A stretch of 64,000 bases of DNA, taken from the NCBI RefSeq assembly GCF_013185185.1, contig NZ_JAAZWE010000004.1:610279-674278 (forward strand). The letters are read 5' to 3'. This DNA comes from Saccharibacillus endophyticus. GTDB lineage: Bacteria > Bacillota > Bacilli > Paenibacillales > Paenibacillaceae. The notes beneath the pieces are model-generated. The model had not been told where the DNA came from. It was given only the letters and a program-made list of their open reading frames with translations, and did no database searches. Made by a program: the position numbers and the translations under genes. Within the stretch, counting starts at the first letter, position 1; every line of letters begins with the position of its first letter. Below, piece after piece: positions 26,257 to 35,700 of the stretch.

Positions 26257-26339
26257 GCGGTCGAGAGGACTCGAACCTCCACGGTATTGCTACCACACGG
26301 ACCTGAACCGTGCGCGTCTGCCAATTCCGCCACGACCGC
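26257..26339 (-). tRNA. tRNA-Leu (anticodon CAG)
   Basis: 83 bases with a long class II variable arm. Acceptor stem GCGGTCG/CGACCGC with discriminator A; anticodon arm CACGG-TTCAGGT-CCGTG gives CAG, reading CUG; T arm GAGGTTCGAGTCCTC. CCA is not encoded and must be added. Followed by a terminator. Confidence 0.95.
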
Positions 26340-26416
26340 ATATCTTGATGTTCGCGATTACCTCGCGAGCACAAGAAATAATATATCATGATCCTACGAA
26401 GTTGGCAAGAATTATT

Positions 26417-26644
26417 TCACGCTTTTTTTAAAATTTCATCGATTTCTTTTTGCAGGACAAGATAACGATGGGTGCTGCGCATGATCGCCACCTTGGTCAG
26501 CTTGTTTTTATCCACGTATACCTTCATTTGGTCTTTGTTCAGTCCCAGCAAATGTCCCGCTTCCGTCACGGTCAATACCTGCTCGTTGCTTGTCTCGTTA
26601 AACGTCTTTTTCACTTTCAAATTCCAATCTTGGAACATGCTCAT
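26417..26644 (-). CDS. Small excisionase-like helix-turn-helix protein
   Basis: 75 residues. The centre VLTVTEAGHLLGLNKDQMKV followed by YVDKNKLTKVAIMRSTHRYL is the layout of helix_turn_helix_17/MerR-like DNA-binding proteins in which a short wing follows the recognition helix. AGGAGG lies 7 nt before ATG 26644. No partner gene; the tRNA-Leu begins 78 bases downstream. A chromosomal regulator or a leftover of a tRNA-targeting element are both possible. Confidence 0.6.
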   Translation of the reverse strand: MSMFQDWNLKVKKTFNETSNEQVLTVTEAGHLLGLNKDQMKVYVDKNKLTKVAIMRSTHRYLVLQKEIDEILKKA

Positions 26645-26730
26645 AGACGTACCTCCTGATTTCGCTCACGTAAACGCCGAGTGCGAATCTTTCCATTATA
26701 TCACACTTTAACGTTATACAGGACTAAAAC

Positions 26731-26769
26731 AAAAAAGCAGAATAAACGCCCAAGCCCCGTTTATCCTGC
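26731..26769 (-). terminator. Terminator of the GH43 lipoprotein gene
   Basis: Minus-strand GCAGGATAAACG pairs with CGTTTATTCTGC (one bulge) and is followed by TTTTTTGTTTT. It lies 33 bases past the stop codon at 26802. Confidence 0.88.
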
Positions 26770-26801
26770 CCTTCAATGCTGAAAACGGCCTTGCTTGATG
26801 T

Positions 26802-29321
26802 TTACTCCGCCAGCTCGGCCGCCTGCGCCGGCGTCAATGCGCCTTCATACACGCGCAGCTCGTCCAGTTGTCCTTTGAACGGCGCGTCCCACCAATTGAC
26901 GCCCAGCGCGAACGTGCCGTTTACGCCTTCGGCGAACAGATCCGGGAAGCCGCTTCCCGAGAATTTGCGTTCGCCGTTCACATAGACCGTCAGCGTGCCT
27001 TCATCCACGGAGAAGGATAGGTGCGACCATTGTCCGGCCGGAATTTTTACGCCGGTCACGCCGTCATACCAGCTCGTACTGCCTGCCCAAAGCATGGTCT
27101 GATCGCCTACCGAGCCTTTCGGCAGCAGGCTGAGCCAATGGGTATCGTCTTTGGCTCCGAAGAAAGTCGTCGTGTACGCGTTCAGCTGTTCCGGCTTCAT
27201 CCACAGCGCCACCGAATACGACGAGCTTTGGATCAGGTTATCCGGCAGCTTCACGCCCGAGGCGCCGTCGAACACGACCGCTTGCCCTGCTTTTCCGGCC
27301 GCGTAACTCAGATTTCCGCCTGTTTTGCCGATGCGGTCGCCGGTCGCGCCGCCTTCCGCAAACGCGCCTTCGCTGTCCTTCAGATCGTTTTCAAAAGCGT
27401 AATGCGCCGTCAGGCTCGCGCTTTCGTAAGGGAGCACGGTCACTTCGAACGTTACCGTTTTCTGCGCGCTTCCCTTCACGATCTTCGCCGTCAACGTCGC
27501 TGCCGCGGCAGGTTGTCCTTCTTCCGGACGGGTGACTTTGCCCTCAGCCGAAACGACGTTCTCGTTCGAACTGCTCCAAGCGATCTGCGCATGACGGCTG
27601 CCCGTCGCCGGCAGCGTCAGATCCGCCGTTACTTTGCTCGTGTCGCCCAAAGTTAATCCCGATGCGACATTTTCAACAACTTGCTCGTCGCTCAGATCCG
27701 CCAGGCGCGTGCCCCAAGCCGCTTCGCCGGATCCGGACACCGCGGTAAAGGTCATGACGTTCGACTGCGAAACCGGGTCCCACTGACGCAGGAATACGCC
27801 GTCGAACTCTTCTTTGCCGATCGTGATCTTCGCCTGATTGCTTGCGTTTTTGCGCCATTTCCCTTCCAACGCCCCTGTTACGGTTCCATTTGCGTTCAGA
27901 CGGATAAACTGCGTTTCTTCGATATCGCCGGAATAGGCTTTGCCGTGATTCACGTAAGCGTAATCGCCAGCGATATCATCCTTTTTCACGGTGGACAGCT
28001 TCTCGCCCGTATAGCGGTAAGGCGCCACGACCGGCCAGCCGTCTTTGTTCATGAACATCTGGTGGATGCGCAGCTCGTGCGTCTCGCCCTGCTGCGGGAA
28101 GCGCGCGTGGAACACCAACAGCATCTGCCCCGTTTTGCTGTCCGTGTAGACCGAGTTATGGCCCGCCGACAGATACCCGTAGCCGATGCCTGTTCCCGGA
28201 TCGCCCGCTTCGCGTTCGAACAGGAAATTGCCGATCAGCTTGTTGCCGTATTCGGTATTTTCGGTTCCGGCCGGCAGCACCGCGTTTTGGCCGAGCGAGT
28301 CGGTGTACGGTCCGTCGATGTTTTTCGAACGGTACACGCGCATGTTGTAACCGCCGGTCGCGCCGAGCCCGCCGTACGTTTCGTACAGGTAATAATATTT
28401 CGTGCTCTTATTGTATTCGATATAAGGACCTTCGCCGGACTTGCCGTAGCCGCCCGCGATTTTGGTGCCGAAGTAACGGTCGATCATGCGTCCGTCCTTC
28501 GTGATGCCGTCTTTGCCCGGGAAGATCGGTTCGCCGGTCTTCTTGTCGATCTCCAGCAGGAAAATGCCGCCCGACCATGAACCGTACGTCATCCAAAGCT
28601 TGCCTTTGGTGTCATAGGACAGCGCCGCATCGATCGCGTTCGGATACTGCTGGTTGTTGTACGAACCGTCCGCGTTAAACCAGTTTTCGTTTTCGCCCGT
28701 CAGCTTGCCGTCGTCGATCAGCTCGTCGATGCCGGTGTTCGTCCACTGCTTGTTCACTTTGCTGTTGGCGTCATACGCTTCGTTTTCCGTAAACCCGGAA
28801 TACATCACCGTGCCGCCGTACTCGTACGGGCCTTCGATGTTTTGCGATACCGCGTACCCGATCGCCGAACGGATATACGTGGAAGAAGCGCTGTAGTAGA
28901 TCATGTACGCGCCTTTCGAGCCGTCTTCGTTCACATAGTCTTTGTTCCAGAACACGTCCGGTGCCCAAACGGAAAATCCGCCTTTGCTGTCGGAATCATT
29001 TTCGCCCGCCCATTCGAACGAGCCTGCCAGATTTTTCGACAAATCGCCGTACAGCGTATTTCCAGGCGTAGTGTAACCGTTTGCAAAAGAAGTCCAGTTC
29101 ATGAGGTCTTTCGATTTTGCGGCCGCGATATGCGATCCGAACACGTAATACGTATCGCCTTCTTTGACGATCGAAGGATCGTGGACGGAGACGTTCGAGA
29201 ACGTCGGGGGCGTATCGGATGCCGCGGCATTAGCTTCGCTTCCGCAGCCGGACGCCAGCGGAGCGAGCAGTACGAGCGATAACAACAGCGAAGAGCTGCG
29301 AATGAACTTGCGTTGCTTCAT
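26802..29321 (-). CDS. Extracellular GH43 arabinanase lipoprotein with LamG domain
   Basis: 839 residues. Lipobox LLAPLASGCGSEA near residue 26. Then a GH43 propeller (catalytic Asp in VSVHDPSIVKEGDTYYVFGSH in part; acid Glu region GKSGEGPYIEY) with the endo-arabinanase signature SAGHNSVY. Next a beta-sandwich typical of large arabinanases (about residues 470-570), an atrophied Ig-like segment (WSSSNENVVSAEGKV) and a C-terminal LamG domain (about 660-839). It probably cuts alpha-1,5-arabinan at the cell surface. AAAGGAGG 9 nt before ATG 29321. A cre-like site lies upstream. Confidence 0.88.
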   Translation of the reverse strand: MKQRKFIRSSSLLLSLVLLAPLASGCGSEANAAASDTPPTFSNVSVHDPSIVKEGDTYYVFGSHIAAAKSKDLMNWTSFANGYTTPGNTLYGDLSKNLAGSFEWAGENDSDSKGGFSVWAPDVFWNKDYVNEDGSKGAYMIYYSASSTYIRSAIGYAVSQNIEGPYEYGGTVMYSGFTENEAYDANSKVNKQWTNTGIDELIDDGKLTGENENWFNADGSYNNQQYPNAIDAALSYDTKGKLWMTYGSWSGGIFLLEIDKKTGEPIFPGKDGITKDGRMIDRYFGTKIAGGYGKSGEGPYIEYNKSTKYYYLYETYGGLGATGGYNMRVYRSKNIDGPYTDSLGQNAVLPAGTENTEYGNKLIGNFLFEREAGDPGTGIGYGYLSAGHNSVYTDSKTGQMLLVFHARFPQQGETHELRIHQMFMNKDGWPVVAPYRYTGEKLSTVKKDDIAGDYAYVNHGKAYSGDIEETQFIRLNANGTVTGALEGKWRKNASNQAKITIGKEEFDGVFLRQWDPVSQSNVMTFTAVSGSGEAAWGTRLADLSDEQVVENVASGLTLGDTSKVTADLTLPATGSRHAQIAWSSSNENVVSAEGKVTRPEEGQPAAAATLTAKIVKGSAQKTVTFEVTVLPYESASLTAHYAFENDLKDSEGAFAEGGATGDRIGKTGGNLSYAAGKAGQAVVFDGASGVKLPDNLIQSSSYSVALWMKPEQLNAYTTTFFGAKDDTHWLSLLPKGSVGDQTMLWAGSTSWYDGVTGVKIPAGQWSHLSFSVDEGTLTVYVNGERKFSGSGFPDLFAEGVNGTFALGVNWWDAPFKGQLDELRVYEGALTPAQAAELAE

Positions 29322-29683
29322 GTGGATCGGTTCCTCCTTTGAAGTTGCGAGAAATGGGCAGACGGCATGAGCATCTTTCGTGTTTCTCCTATCCATTTCG
29401 CCGCAATGTTTCGTTCTCCTTCATGTTTTTAAAAATAAATAACAAAAACATTAACTAAATAAGCCTGTAAGTTCAGCAATGGTAGCGTTTTCTTGAATAC
29501 ATGTAATTCAAATTAACATTATGATTCAGCATCCGTCTCTGCTTTTTGTTCTTTTCGCTTTCGATCGTCGGCGTGTTGCATGGTTGACGCCAGAGGTGTA
29601 CGGTGGTGGATAAAGCATTCGTCTATTGAAAAACGGATGAAGCCGCGTCTGAACATGCGTCTTCGTCACAGGAGGAAGTTGTC
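29322..29683. promoter_or_regulatory. Divergent promoter region with candidate cre site
   Basis: This gene-free gap separates the GH43 gene (minus) from the glycosyltransferase gene (plus). ATGGTAGCGTTTTCT at 29479-29493 fits the cre pattern with one mismatch and is about 160 bases upstream of the arabinanase start. 29400-29530 is AT-rich and probably holds the promoters. Nothing else is recognisable. Confidence 0.35.
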
Positions 29684-30676
29684 GTGAATAAGCTGTATCT
29701 GGTCATTCCCTGTTATAACGAGGAGGAGGTGCTGAGCGAGACCGCCAAGCGGCTGAAAGCGAAAATGAACGCATTGATCGCAGCAGAACGCATCTCCCCG
29801 GCAAGTCGGATCGTGTTCGTCGACGACGGCTCCCAAGACGGAACCTGGACGATGATCGAGAAGCTGCACGCATCGGATCCTCTGTTCGCGGGCATCCATC
29901 TGGCGCGCAACCGAGGACATCAAAACGCGCTCTTGGCAGGCCTGATGCAGGTCAAAGAACATGCCGACGCCGTCATCTCGCTCGATGCCGACTTGCAGGA
30001 CGATATCGACGCGATCGACGAGTTCGTGGCGCGGCACGACGAAGGCTTCGACATCGTGTACGGCGTGCGCCGGGTGCGGGAAAAAGACTCCCGGTTCAAG
30101 CGTACGACGGCTCAAAGCTTTTACAAGCTGATGCGTCTGATGGGCGCGGAACTGGTCTACAACCATGCGGATTATCGCCTGATGAGCCGCCGCGCCTTGG
30201 ACGGACTGGCCGAATTCGGCGAAACGAACTTGTTCCTGCGCGGCATCGTGCCGTTGATCGGGTATCCGTCTACCGCCGTCGAATACGAGCGCAACGAACG
30301 GTTCGCGGGAGAATCCAAGTATCCGCTGAGAAAAATGTTATCGTTCGCCTTGGAGGGCATCACTTCGTTCAGCATCAAGCCGATCCGGATGATCACGACG
30401 CTCGGCTTTCTTATTTTCGCGGTCAGCCTGGTCATGTTGGGGTATTTCCTGTCTGTTCACTTCGCGGGTCGCACGGTGCCGGGCTGGACGACGATCGCGA
30501 TCTCGGTCTGGGCGATCGGCGGCCTGCAATTGCTCGGAATCGGCGTGATCGGCGAGTATATCGGGAAAACGTACCTGGAAACCAAAGCGCGTCCCAAATT
30601 TATCGTGGAACGCATGATCGGGGTGTCGGATCATCGGGAGTTCTCCCGGGAACATGCGGATTCCAAACGGGCGTGA
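29684..30676 (+). CDS. Family 2 glycosyltransferase, GtrB/DPM1-like
   Basis: 330 residues. GT-A domain (LVIPCYNEEEVLSE; FVDDGSQDGTW; SLDADLQDDIDAID; DYRLMSRRALDG) followed by two membrane helices (MITTLGFLIFAVSLVMLGYF and IAISVWAIGGLQLLGIGVIG). This is the structure of enzymes that transfer a sugar from a nucleotide to polyprenyl phosphate (GtrB/CsbB). No GtrA flippase or acceptor-modifying enzyme lies beside it. GTG 29684 has AGGAGG 8 nt upstream. Confidence 0.9.
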   Translation: MNKLYLVIPCYNEEEVLSETAKRLKAKMNALIAAERISPASRIVFVDDGSQDGTWTMIEKLHASDPLFAGIHLARNRGHQNALLAGLMQVKEHADAVISLDADLQDDIDAIDEFVARHDEGFDIVYGVRRVREKDSRFKRTTAQSFYKLMRLMGAELVYNHADYRLMSRRALDGLAEFGETNLFLRGIVPLIGYPSTAVEYERNERFAGESKYPLRKMLSFALEGITSFSIKPIRMITTLGFLIFAVSLVMLGYFLSVHFAGRTVPGWTTIAISVWAIGGLQLLGIGVIGEYIGKTYLETKARPKFIVERMIGVSDHREFSREHADSKRA

Positions 30677-30704
30677 CCACTAACTCCCGCACATTCCAAT
30701 ATTC

Positions 30705-30805
30705 AAAAAAAGTGCTGCCGAACCGCTTTCTTTTAGCCGCAAACGGTATGGATCGTACACCGTTCGGGCGCAAAGGCAGCGGATTCGTGCAGCACTTTTT
30801 CTTTT
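30705..30805 (+). terminator. Large branched terminator between convergent genes
   Basis: AAAAAAAGTGCTGC (30705-30718) and GCAGCACTTTTT (30789-30800) form the base. Inside, CCGCT/AGCGG and AACGGT/ACCGTT stems continue the structure. Flanking A and T runs allow use from both sides, by the glycosyltransferase and the AraC gene. Confidence 0.85.
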
Positions 30806-30850
30806 GCTGGCGATCAATTATTTAAAACAAAGTTGTGCAGGTCCTTTCGT

Positions 30851-31774
30851 TCATTGTTTCAAACGCTTGACCGGACGCAGCACCGCATATCCATACCCTT
30901 CTGGAAAGTGGCGCTGGTAATTGTACAGATCGGCATCTTCGTTCCACGCATAGCCCAACTCGGACGGATCAAAATTCCACGCGGTCTGCTCGACGACACG
31001 CTGAACATCGCCATTTTGTTTCAGATAATCATAGGGCGGATGGAAAAAGACCAAGTAATCGGAGGCTGGAATGTCTTTTCGTTCCATTCCTTCGGGCACT
31101 TCGTCTTCATAATCCGCCGCGACCGGGATGCCGTACAGATAACCGCGTGGCCCTTCTCCGGTGTTCCCTGCTTCGATCCACCCCGCCGTATGCCCGATCT
31201 GCCCGGGAAGCGTTTCGTGCGACAGGCTCTCGATCGTGCCGCTTACTTCGTCGCAGTCATGCCCGTTTTTCCAAAAGTCTCCGTAATTATTCACCTTCGC
31301 ATCCCAAATCCCGATAAACCGATGGGCCGGAATAGACTCTACCTTAATCTCTGCCTGCCGCGAACGAACTTCGCTCATACGCCCTCGCTCCTTTATCAGA
31401 TAATGATAAGGAGAGAACACTTCCGGACGAACAGCCAGCCGGATCGGCTTCGGACACTTCCGGTAAGCCTGCGGCGTGACGCCGAAAGCCCGGAAAAACG
31501 CGCGCGTCATCGCCTCATGCGACGAAAATCCGTAGTCTACCGCAATGTCCAATATCCGGCGATCACTGTCCCGCAGCTCCAGCGCAGCCAGGCTTATCCG
31601 CCGAAAACCTACATAATCGCGCAAAGTCACGCCCGTCAGTCGATGAAAATGTCGGGTGCAGTAATAAGGCGAATAGCCCAACTTTTCGGACATAAGCGGC
31701 AGTAAAGGCGTTTCCCCGACATGCGTGTCGATCCAGTCGATCATCTCCTGAACCCGCTCGTTCCATTCATACAT
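30851..31774 (-). CDS. AraC family regulator with GyrI-like effector domain
   Basis: 307 residues. The DNA-binding domain is at the N-terminus (residues about 8-105; MSEKLGYSPYYCTRHFHRLT, DIAVDYGFSSHEAMTRAFFR), followed by a GyrI/BmrR-like small-molecule domain from about residue 140 (IPAHRFIGIWD, YLYGIPVAADYEDE, YLVFFHPPYDYL). This layout is that of Rob/YdeE-type multidrug or stress regulators. GGAGGGG before ATG 31774. The targets cannot be inferred from its neighbours. Confidence 0.9.
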   Translation of the reverse strand: MYEWNERVQEMIDWIDTHVGETPLLPLMSEKLGYSPYYCTRHFHRLTGVTLRDYVGFRRISLAALELRDSDRRILDIAVDYGFSSHEAMTRAFFRAFGVTPQAYRKCPKPIRLAVRPEVFSPYHYLIKERGRMSEVRSRQAEIKVESIPAHRFIGIWDAKVNNYGDFWKNGHDCDEVSGTIESLSHETLPGQIGHTAGWIEAGNTGEGPRGYLYGIPVAADYEDEVPEGMERKDIPASDYLVFFHPPYDYLKQNGDVQRVVEQTAWNFDPSELGYAWNEDADLYNYQRHFPEGYGYAVLRPVKRLKQ

Positions 31775-31913
31775 GGCGCCCCCTCCTTTCTCGTTTATCG
31801 TATCCGAATCCGCACAGGCTCATTTGATCCCGGTTGCACAGTTTTTTCAGAGCAACGCCAAACGGGTATTTTACACCTTAGAACAGAGATCGATGCAAAA
31901 AGGAGTGGAGACG

Positions 31914-32639
31914 ATGTTCGGACTGTCCGACCTGCTCTCGTTGATCGTATCGGCATTTATCATTTTGCCTGTCGTGGTGTTTTTCCGGGAAGCGGGGTAT
32001 CTGATCGGCAGCGTGTTGTTCGGCGCGGTGAATCCGCGGGTTACGCTCGGTTCCGGACCGCGGTTGTTCAAAATAGGCATCCTCGACGTACGCCGATATT
32101 ATCATTTGTACAGCTGGTTTTCGTATGACGAGTTGAAAAGGGAAAGCCGCTTCGCTTATGTCTGTCTGTATGCGGGACCGATCTTGGCGAATTTGGGATT
32201 GGCTTTCGTCATTAATATGCTGCTGGCCAACGGCATCATCGACTGGCGGGAAACGTTTTGGAATCGGCTGATCTTTTATGCGTTCTACTATGCGTTGTTC
32301 GATATCATACCGATGCGCACGACCAACGGCAAACCCAACAACGGGAAAATCATCTATGACATGCTGCGCTACGGGCGCCGGACCGACTACAATCACGAGC
32401 CTTTCCTTCCCTCCACGAGCGAAAGCGAAAAGCTTTATTTGCAAGAGATGGAAGCGATCCAGAAGCAGGAGGAAAGCGATCCGATTCTGAAAGAGAAAAA
32501 AGCGCGGCGCATCAAAACGAAGGAGCGCTTCGGACGGCTCGGGCAGCGGATTTATCCGAAAAGAAAAGTTAAGCCCGGCGTGCAGCAGCAGGAAAAAGTC
32601 GCATCCGCAGAACAGGACTGCGATCAAAAAAACACGTGA
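31914..32639 (+). CDS. Pseudo-M50 (site-2 protease-like) membrane protein
   Basis: 241 residues. The N-terminal half aligns by eye with M50 membrane metalloproteases, FFREAGYLIGSVLFG followed by VTLGSGPRLF, but the zinc motif HExxH is replaced by REAGY. The second motif N-x-x-P-x(n)-D-G is altered to DIIPMRTTNGKPNNGK. So the fold is probably kept while catalysis is lost. A charged cytoplasmic tail of about 70 residues follows. ATG 31914 has AAAGGAG 8 nt upstream. A role as a binding or scaffold protein is an inference. Confidence 0.6.
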   Translation: MFGLSDLLSLIVSAFIILPVVVFFREAGYLIGSVLFGAVNPRVTLGSGPRLFKIGILDVRRYYHLYSWFSYDELKRESRFAYVCLYAGPILANLGLAFVINMLLANGIIDWRETFWNRLIFYAFYYALFDIIPMRTTNGKPNNGKIIYDMLRYGRRTDYNHEPFLPSTSESEKLYLQEMEAIQKQEESDPILKEKKARRIKTKERFGRLGQRIYPKRKVKPGVQQQEKVASAEQDCDQKNT

Positions 32640-32646
32640 ACGTCAA

Positions 32647-32691
32647 ACGACCCCGCCTTCCGCCGAGCAGCGGAAACGAGGTCGTTTTTTT
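32647..32691 (+). terminator. Terminator of the pseudo-M50 gene
   Basis: ACGACC/GGTCGT outer and TTCCGC/GCGGAA inner stems (32658-32675) are followed by seven T. Confidence 0.88.
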
Positions 32692-32711
32692 ATGGGCAAA
32701 TCCCAGTATGA

Positions 32712-35700
32712 TCAGCCGAGGCGGTTTAATACGGCTACGCTTACCGAGTTCGCGGGCAGCTTCAGCACGGTCGTACGGCCGTTCGTACCGTCTTCAAGCG
32801 TAAACCCGCTTTCCGCAGGCACGACCTGCTCCGCGTTTTTCTTGTTCACGTTCGGCATGTTCAGCAGCGAAGCGTCGCCTGCCAGCGTCACGAATTTGGC
32901 GTCGGCGGAAACGTTCAATCCGTCGAGATTCAGGCGCGTCTGCTTGTCCACCACGTCCGCGTTGACCAGCTTGATATACACATGTCGCGCATCCGCCGTT
33001 ACCGAATGGAAAATGTCGCGGTTGTAGGCTTCCAGCTTGTAATCCAGCACTTTGCTGGTCCAACCGGCTGCCGGATCGGCATAGGAACAGATCAGACGGC
33101 GTCCGTCGCCGCCGCCGTAATTGACGGTGATCGTATAGTCGCGACCGTCTTCAAGTGCTTCATGGCTCGCTGCGCGCAGATTGCCTGCCGCCGTGCTGGA
33201 CGAGTAATCGCCGAGCGTATAGCCTTCGACGCCCTGCTTGTGCACCTTCACGCCGGTGGCGCTGCCGCCGTAGCCGATCGCGTATTCCAGCACGTCTTTG
33301 TTGTCCGGCGCGATGTCGGTCAGGCCGACGCCGACGTAGAAGCCGTCTTCGCCGGAGGATTTGGATGCGACGACTTCGACCGTGTAATCCGTCCATTCGT
33401 CATTTGATACATATAGTCCGTTTAGCCCTGCGCTTTGCGGCTTCAACACCAGACCGCGTCCTTGCTCCAGCGTATAGCCTGCCGAGCCGGGGATGACCTG
33501 CCAGATCGGATTCAGGCCGGAAGCGATCGCCGCGAAGTCGGTCTCAAGTAGCACTTGGCCGTCTTTGTTCGATGTAACTTTGACGCTTCTCACCGTCACT
33601 TCCGCGTTACCTGCCGCGATCTCGATCCCCCCGCGAGGAATCAGATCCACCGGCCTGCCGCCGCGGTACGTGGAGAATGACGTCGGCAGTACTTTGTCGC
33701 CCAGGTATTTCGCGTACATCTGCTGCACGTAATAGTTCGGCGTGAACCAGACGCTCTCGTCGTCGAACCAGATGCAGTCCGGCGTCCAGCGGTAGGTGCC
33801 GTCGGTCAGCACTTTGTTGAACAGCGGCGCGTAAGCGGCCAGGCGCACGACGTCGGCGTTATTTTCGAATCCGGTCATGATCGCTGCTTCCGCTACGGCG
33901 CCTGCCAGCGTATTTTTATCCGTGGACGCATACTCGCCGACGAATACTTTCGACGTCTCTCGCCAGTTGATGCTGCCGTCTTCGTTTTTTGCCCGGAAAT
34001 AGTAATTGTAGCGATCCGCGTTGTTCAGCAGATAGTCGTTCGAACGGTAATAATGCTCGTCCGCGATCGTATCCATGTAATTCGGCTGCTTGGCGTACCA
34101 GCTCACCTGCTCCGAAATGACCTTGTCCCGATCCGCGAATTCCACTTGCGCCGAGCCTTCCAGATTGCCGCTCAGGAACTTCCAGCCTTGCTGATACGCG
34201 TCGTCGTCGGCCTGCGCGCCTACCGTTGAGATAATATGCAGTTCATGCTCCGGATAATGCTTTTCCATATATTCGTCAATGCGCGTTTTGAATACTTCGA
34301 AGTTGGCGAAAAACTCGCTGCCCCAGTTCTCGTTGCCCACGCCCAAGTAGCGCAGGTCGAACGGCGCTTCGTGCCCCATTTTCCGGCGCATCGCGGCCCA
34401 TTCGTTGCTTTCGAAGTCCATGCTGATCGCAAAGTCGATCAAGTCCGTGAAGTTCTGAATATAGTAATCGCGCAGTTCGCCGCCCGCCGGATGCGCATAG
34501 TCGGAACGGGCCTGACACAGCACGCCGCACGCCATGACCGGAAGCGGAGTCGCATTCAGGTCTTCGGCCAATTGGAAATATTCCATGTAACCGAGGCCCA
34601 TCGTCATCATGTAACCCCAGACGTTGAAGTTTTCTTTGCGCAGCTCGATATCGTCCACGGAGTCTTTCCAATCGTACACGTTATCCCAAATAAACGAGCC
34701 TTCGGAAATGCAGCCGCCCGGGAAACGCAGGAACTTCGGATGCAGCCCCGCCAGCGCTTGTACCAGATCGCGGCGCAGACGGTAGTTGGGGTTGCCCGCG
34801 TAGTTGGCGTGCGCGGACGGCGAATTCGTTTCCTCGGCTGCTCCCCAGACATCGCGCGGCGTCAGGGACACCAGCTCGATCGAAATCTCGCCTTCGAAGG
34901 TCAGCGCAAGTTGACCCAGGACGTTTTGCGAACCGGTGAGTACCAGCGACGAAGTCGTAACGCCGTTCGCCGGATAAGGGACGCCGTACTTTTTCCACGT
35001 ACCGCCGCCTTCGATGTTGACCGTGACGATATCGCTCGCCGCTTCGCCCGACGGATCTTGCAGCTGCAGCGTGATAATTCCTTCCTGCTCGGCTTTGGCC
35101 CAGATCGTGAAGTCGTACTGAGCACCCTGACGAATATTCATCGCGTAACCGCCGTTGGTATCGTTGAAGCCGCGGTTATAGATCGTCGCTCCGTCCGCCA
35201 CGGTGACGTAGTAGCTGTTCACGTCCGGATCGGAGGAACCGAGGAATTGACCTAGCGTATCCGTGTTTCGCGGCGTCATCTTGTCGATATCGCCGTACCA
35301 CCACAGCAGCGGCTGGCGGTTGCGTCCGGTCGAGCAGCCGCAAGCGCCGGAGGCATGCGAGTAGGTATCGAATTCGAACGCTTCGAACGAACGGTTCTGC
35401 ACCATTTCCGCATAAATCCCGCCGTCTGCCGCATTATTGATGTCCTCGTAAAAGAGTCCGTACATCACTTCGCTGACGTCCACGACGCCTTCGACTTGTT
35501 CTCCGCCATGCACGGTGATCGTGTACGGAGGCAGCTCGGACGGAAGAACGGAGACGTCGAAGCTGCGATCTGCCCGGCCCGTTCCGACGATGAGCGCTGC
35601 CGTGAGCGTGGCGGCTTGAGGTTCTCCCGCGCCTTGCGGCCATACTTTACCTTCGTGCGATACGGCTTCCGGTCGGCTCGATTGCCAGCTTACGTTCACT

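Noticed and set aside
26138..26389. 83-codon minus-strand frame over the tRNA gene
   Set aside because: It includes the entire tRNA-Leu and its terminator and is not a credible protein.
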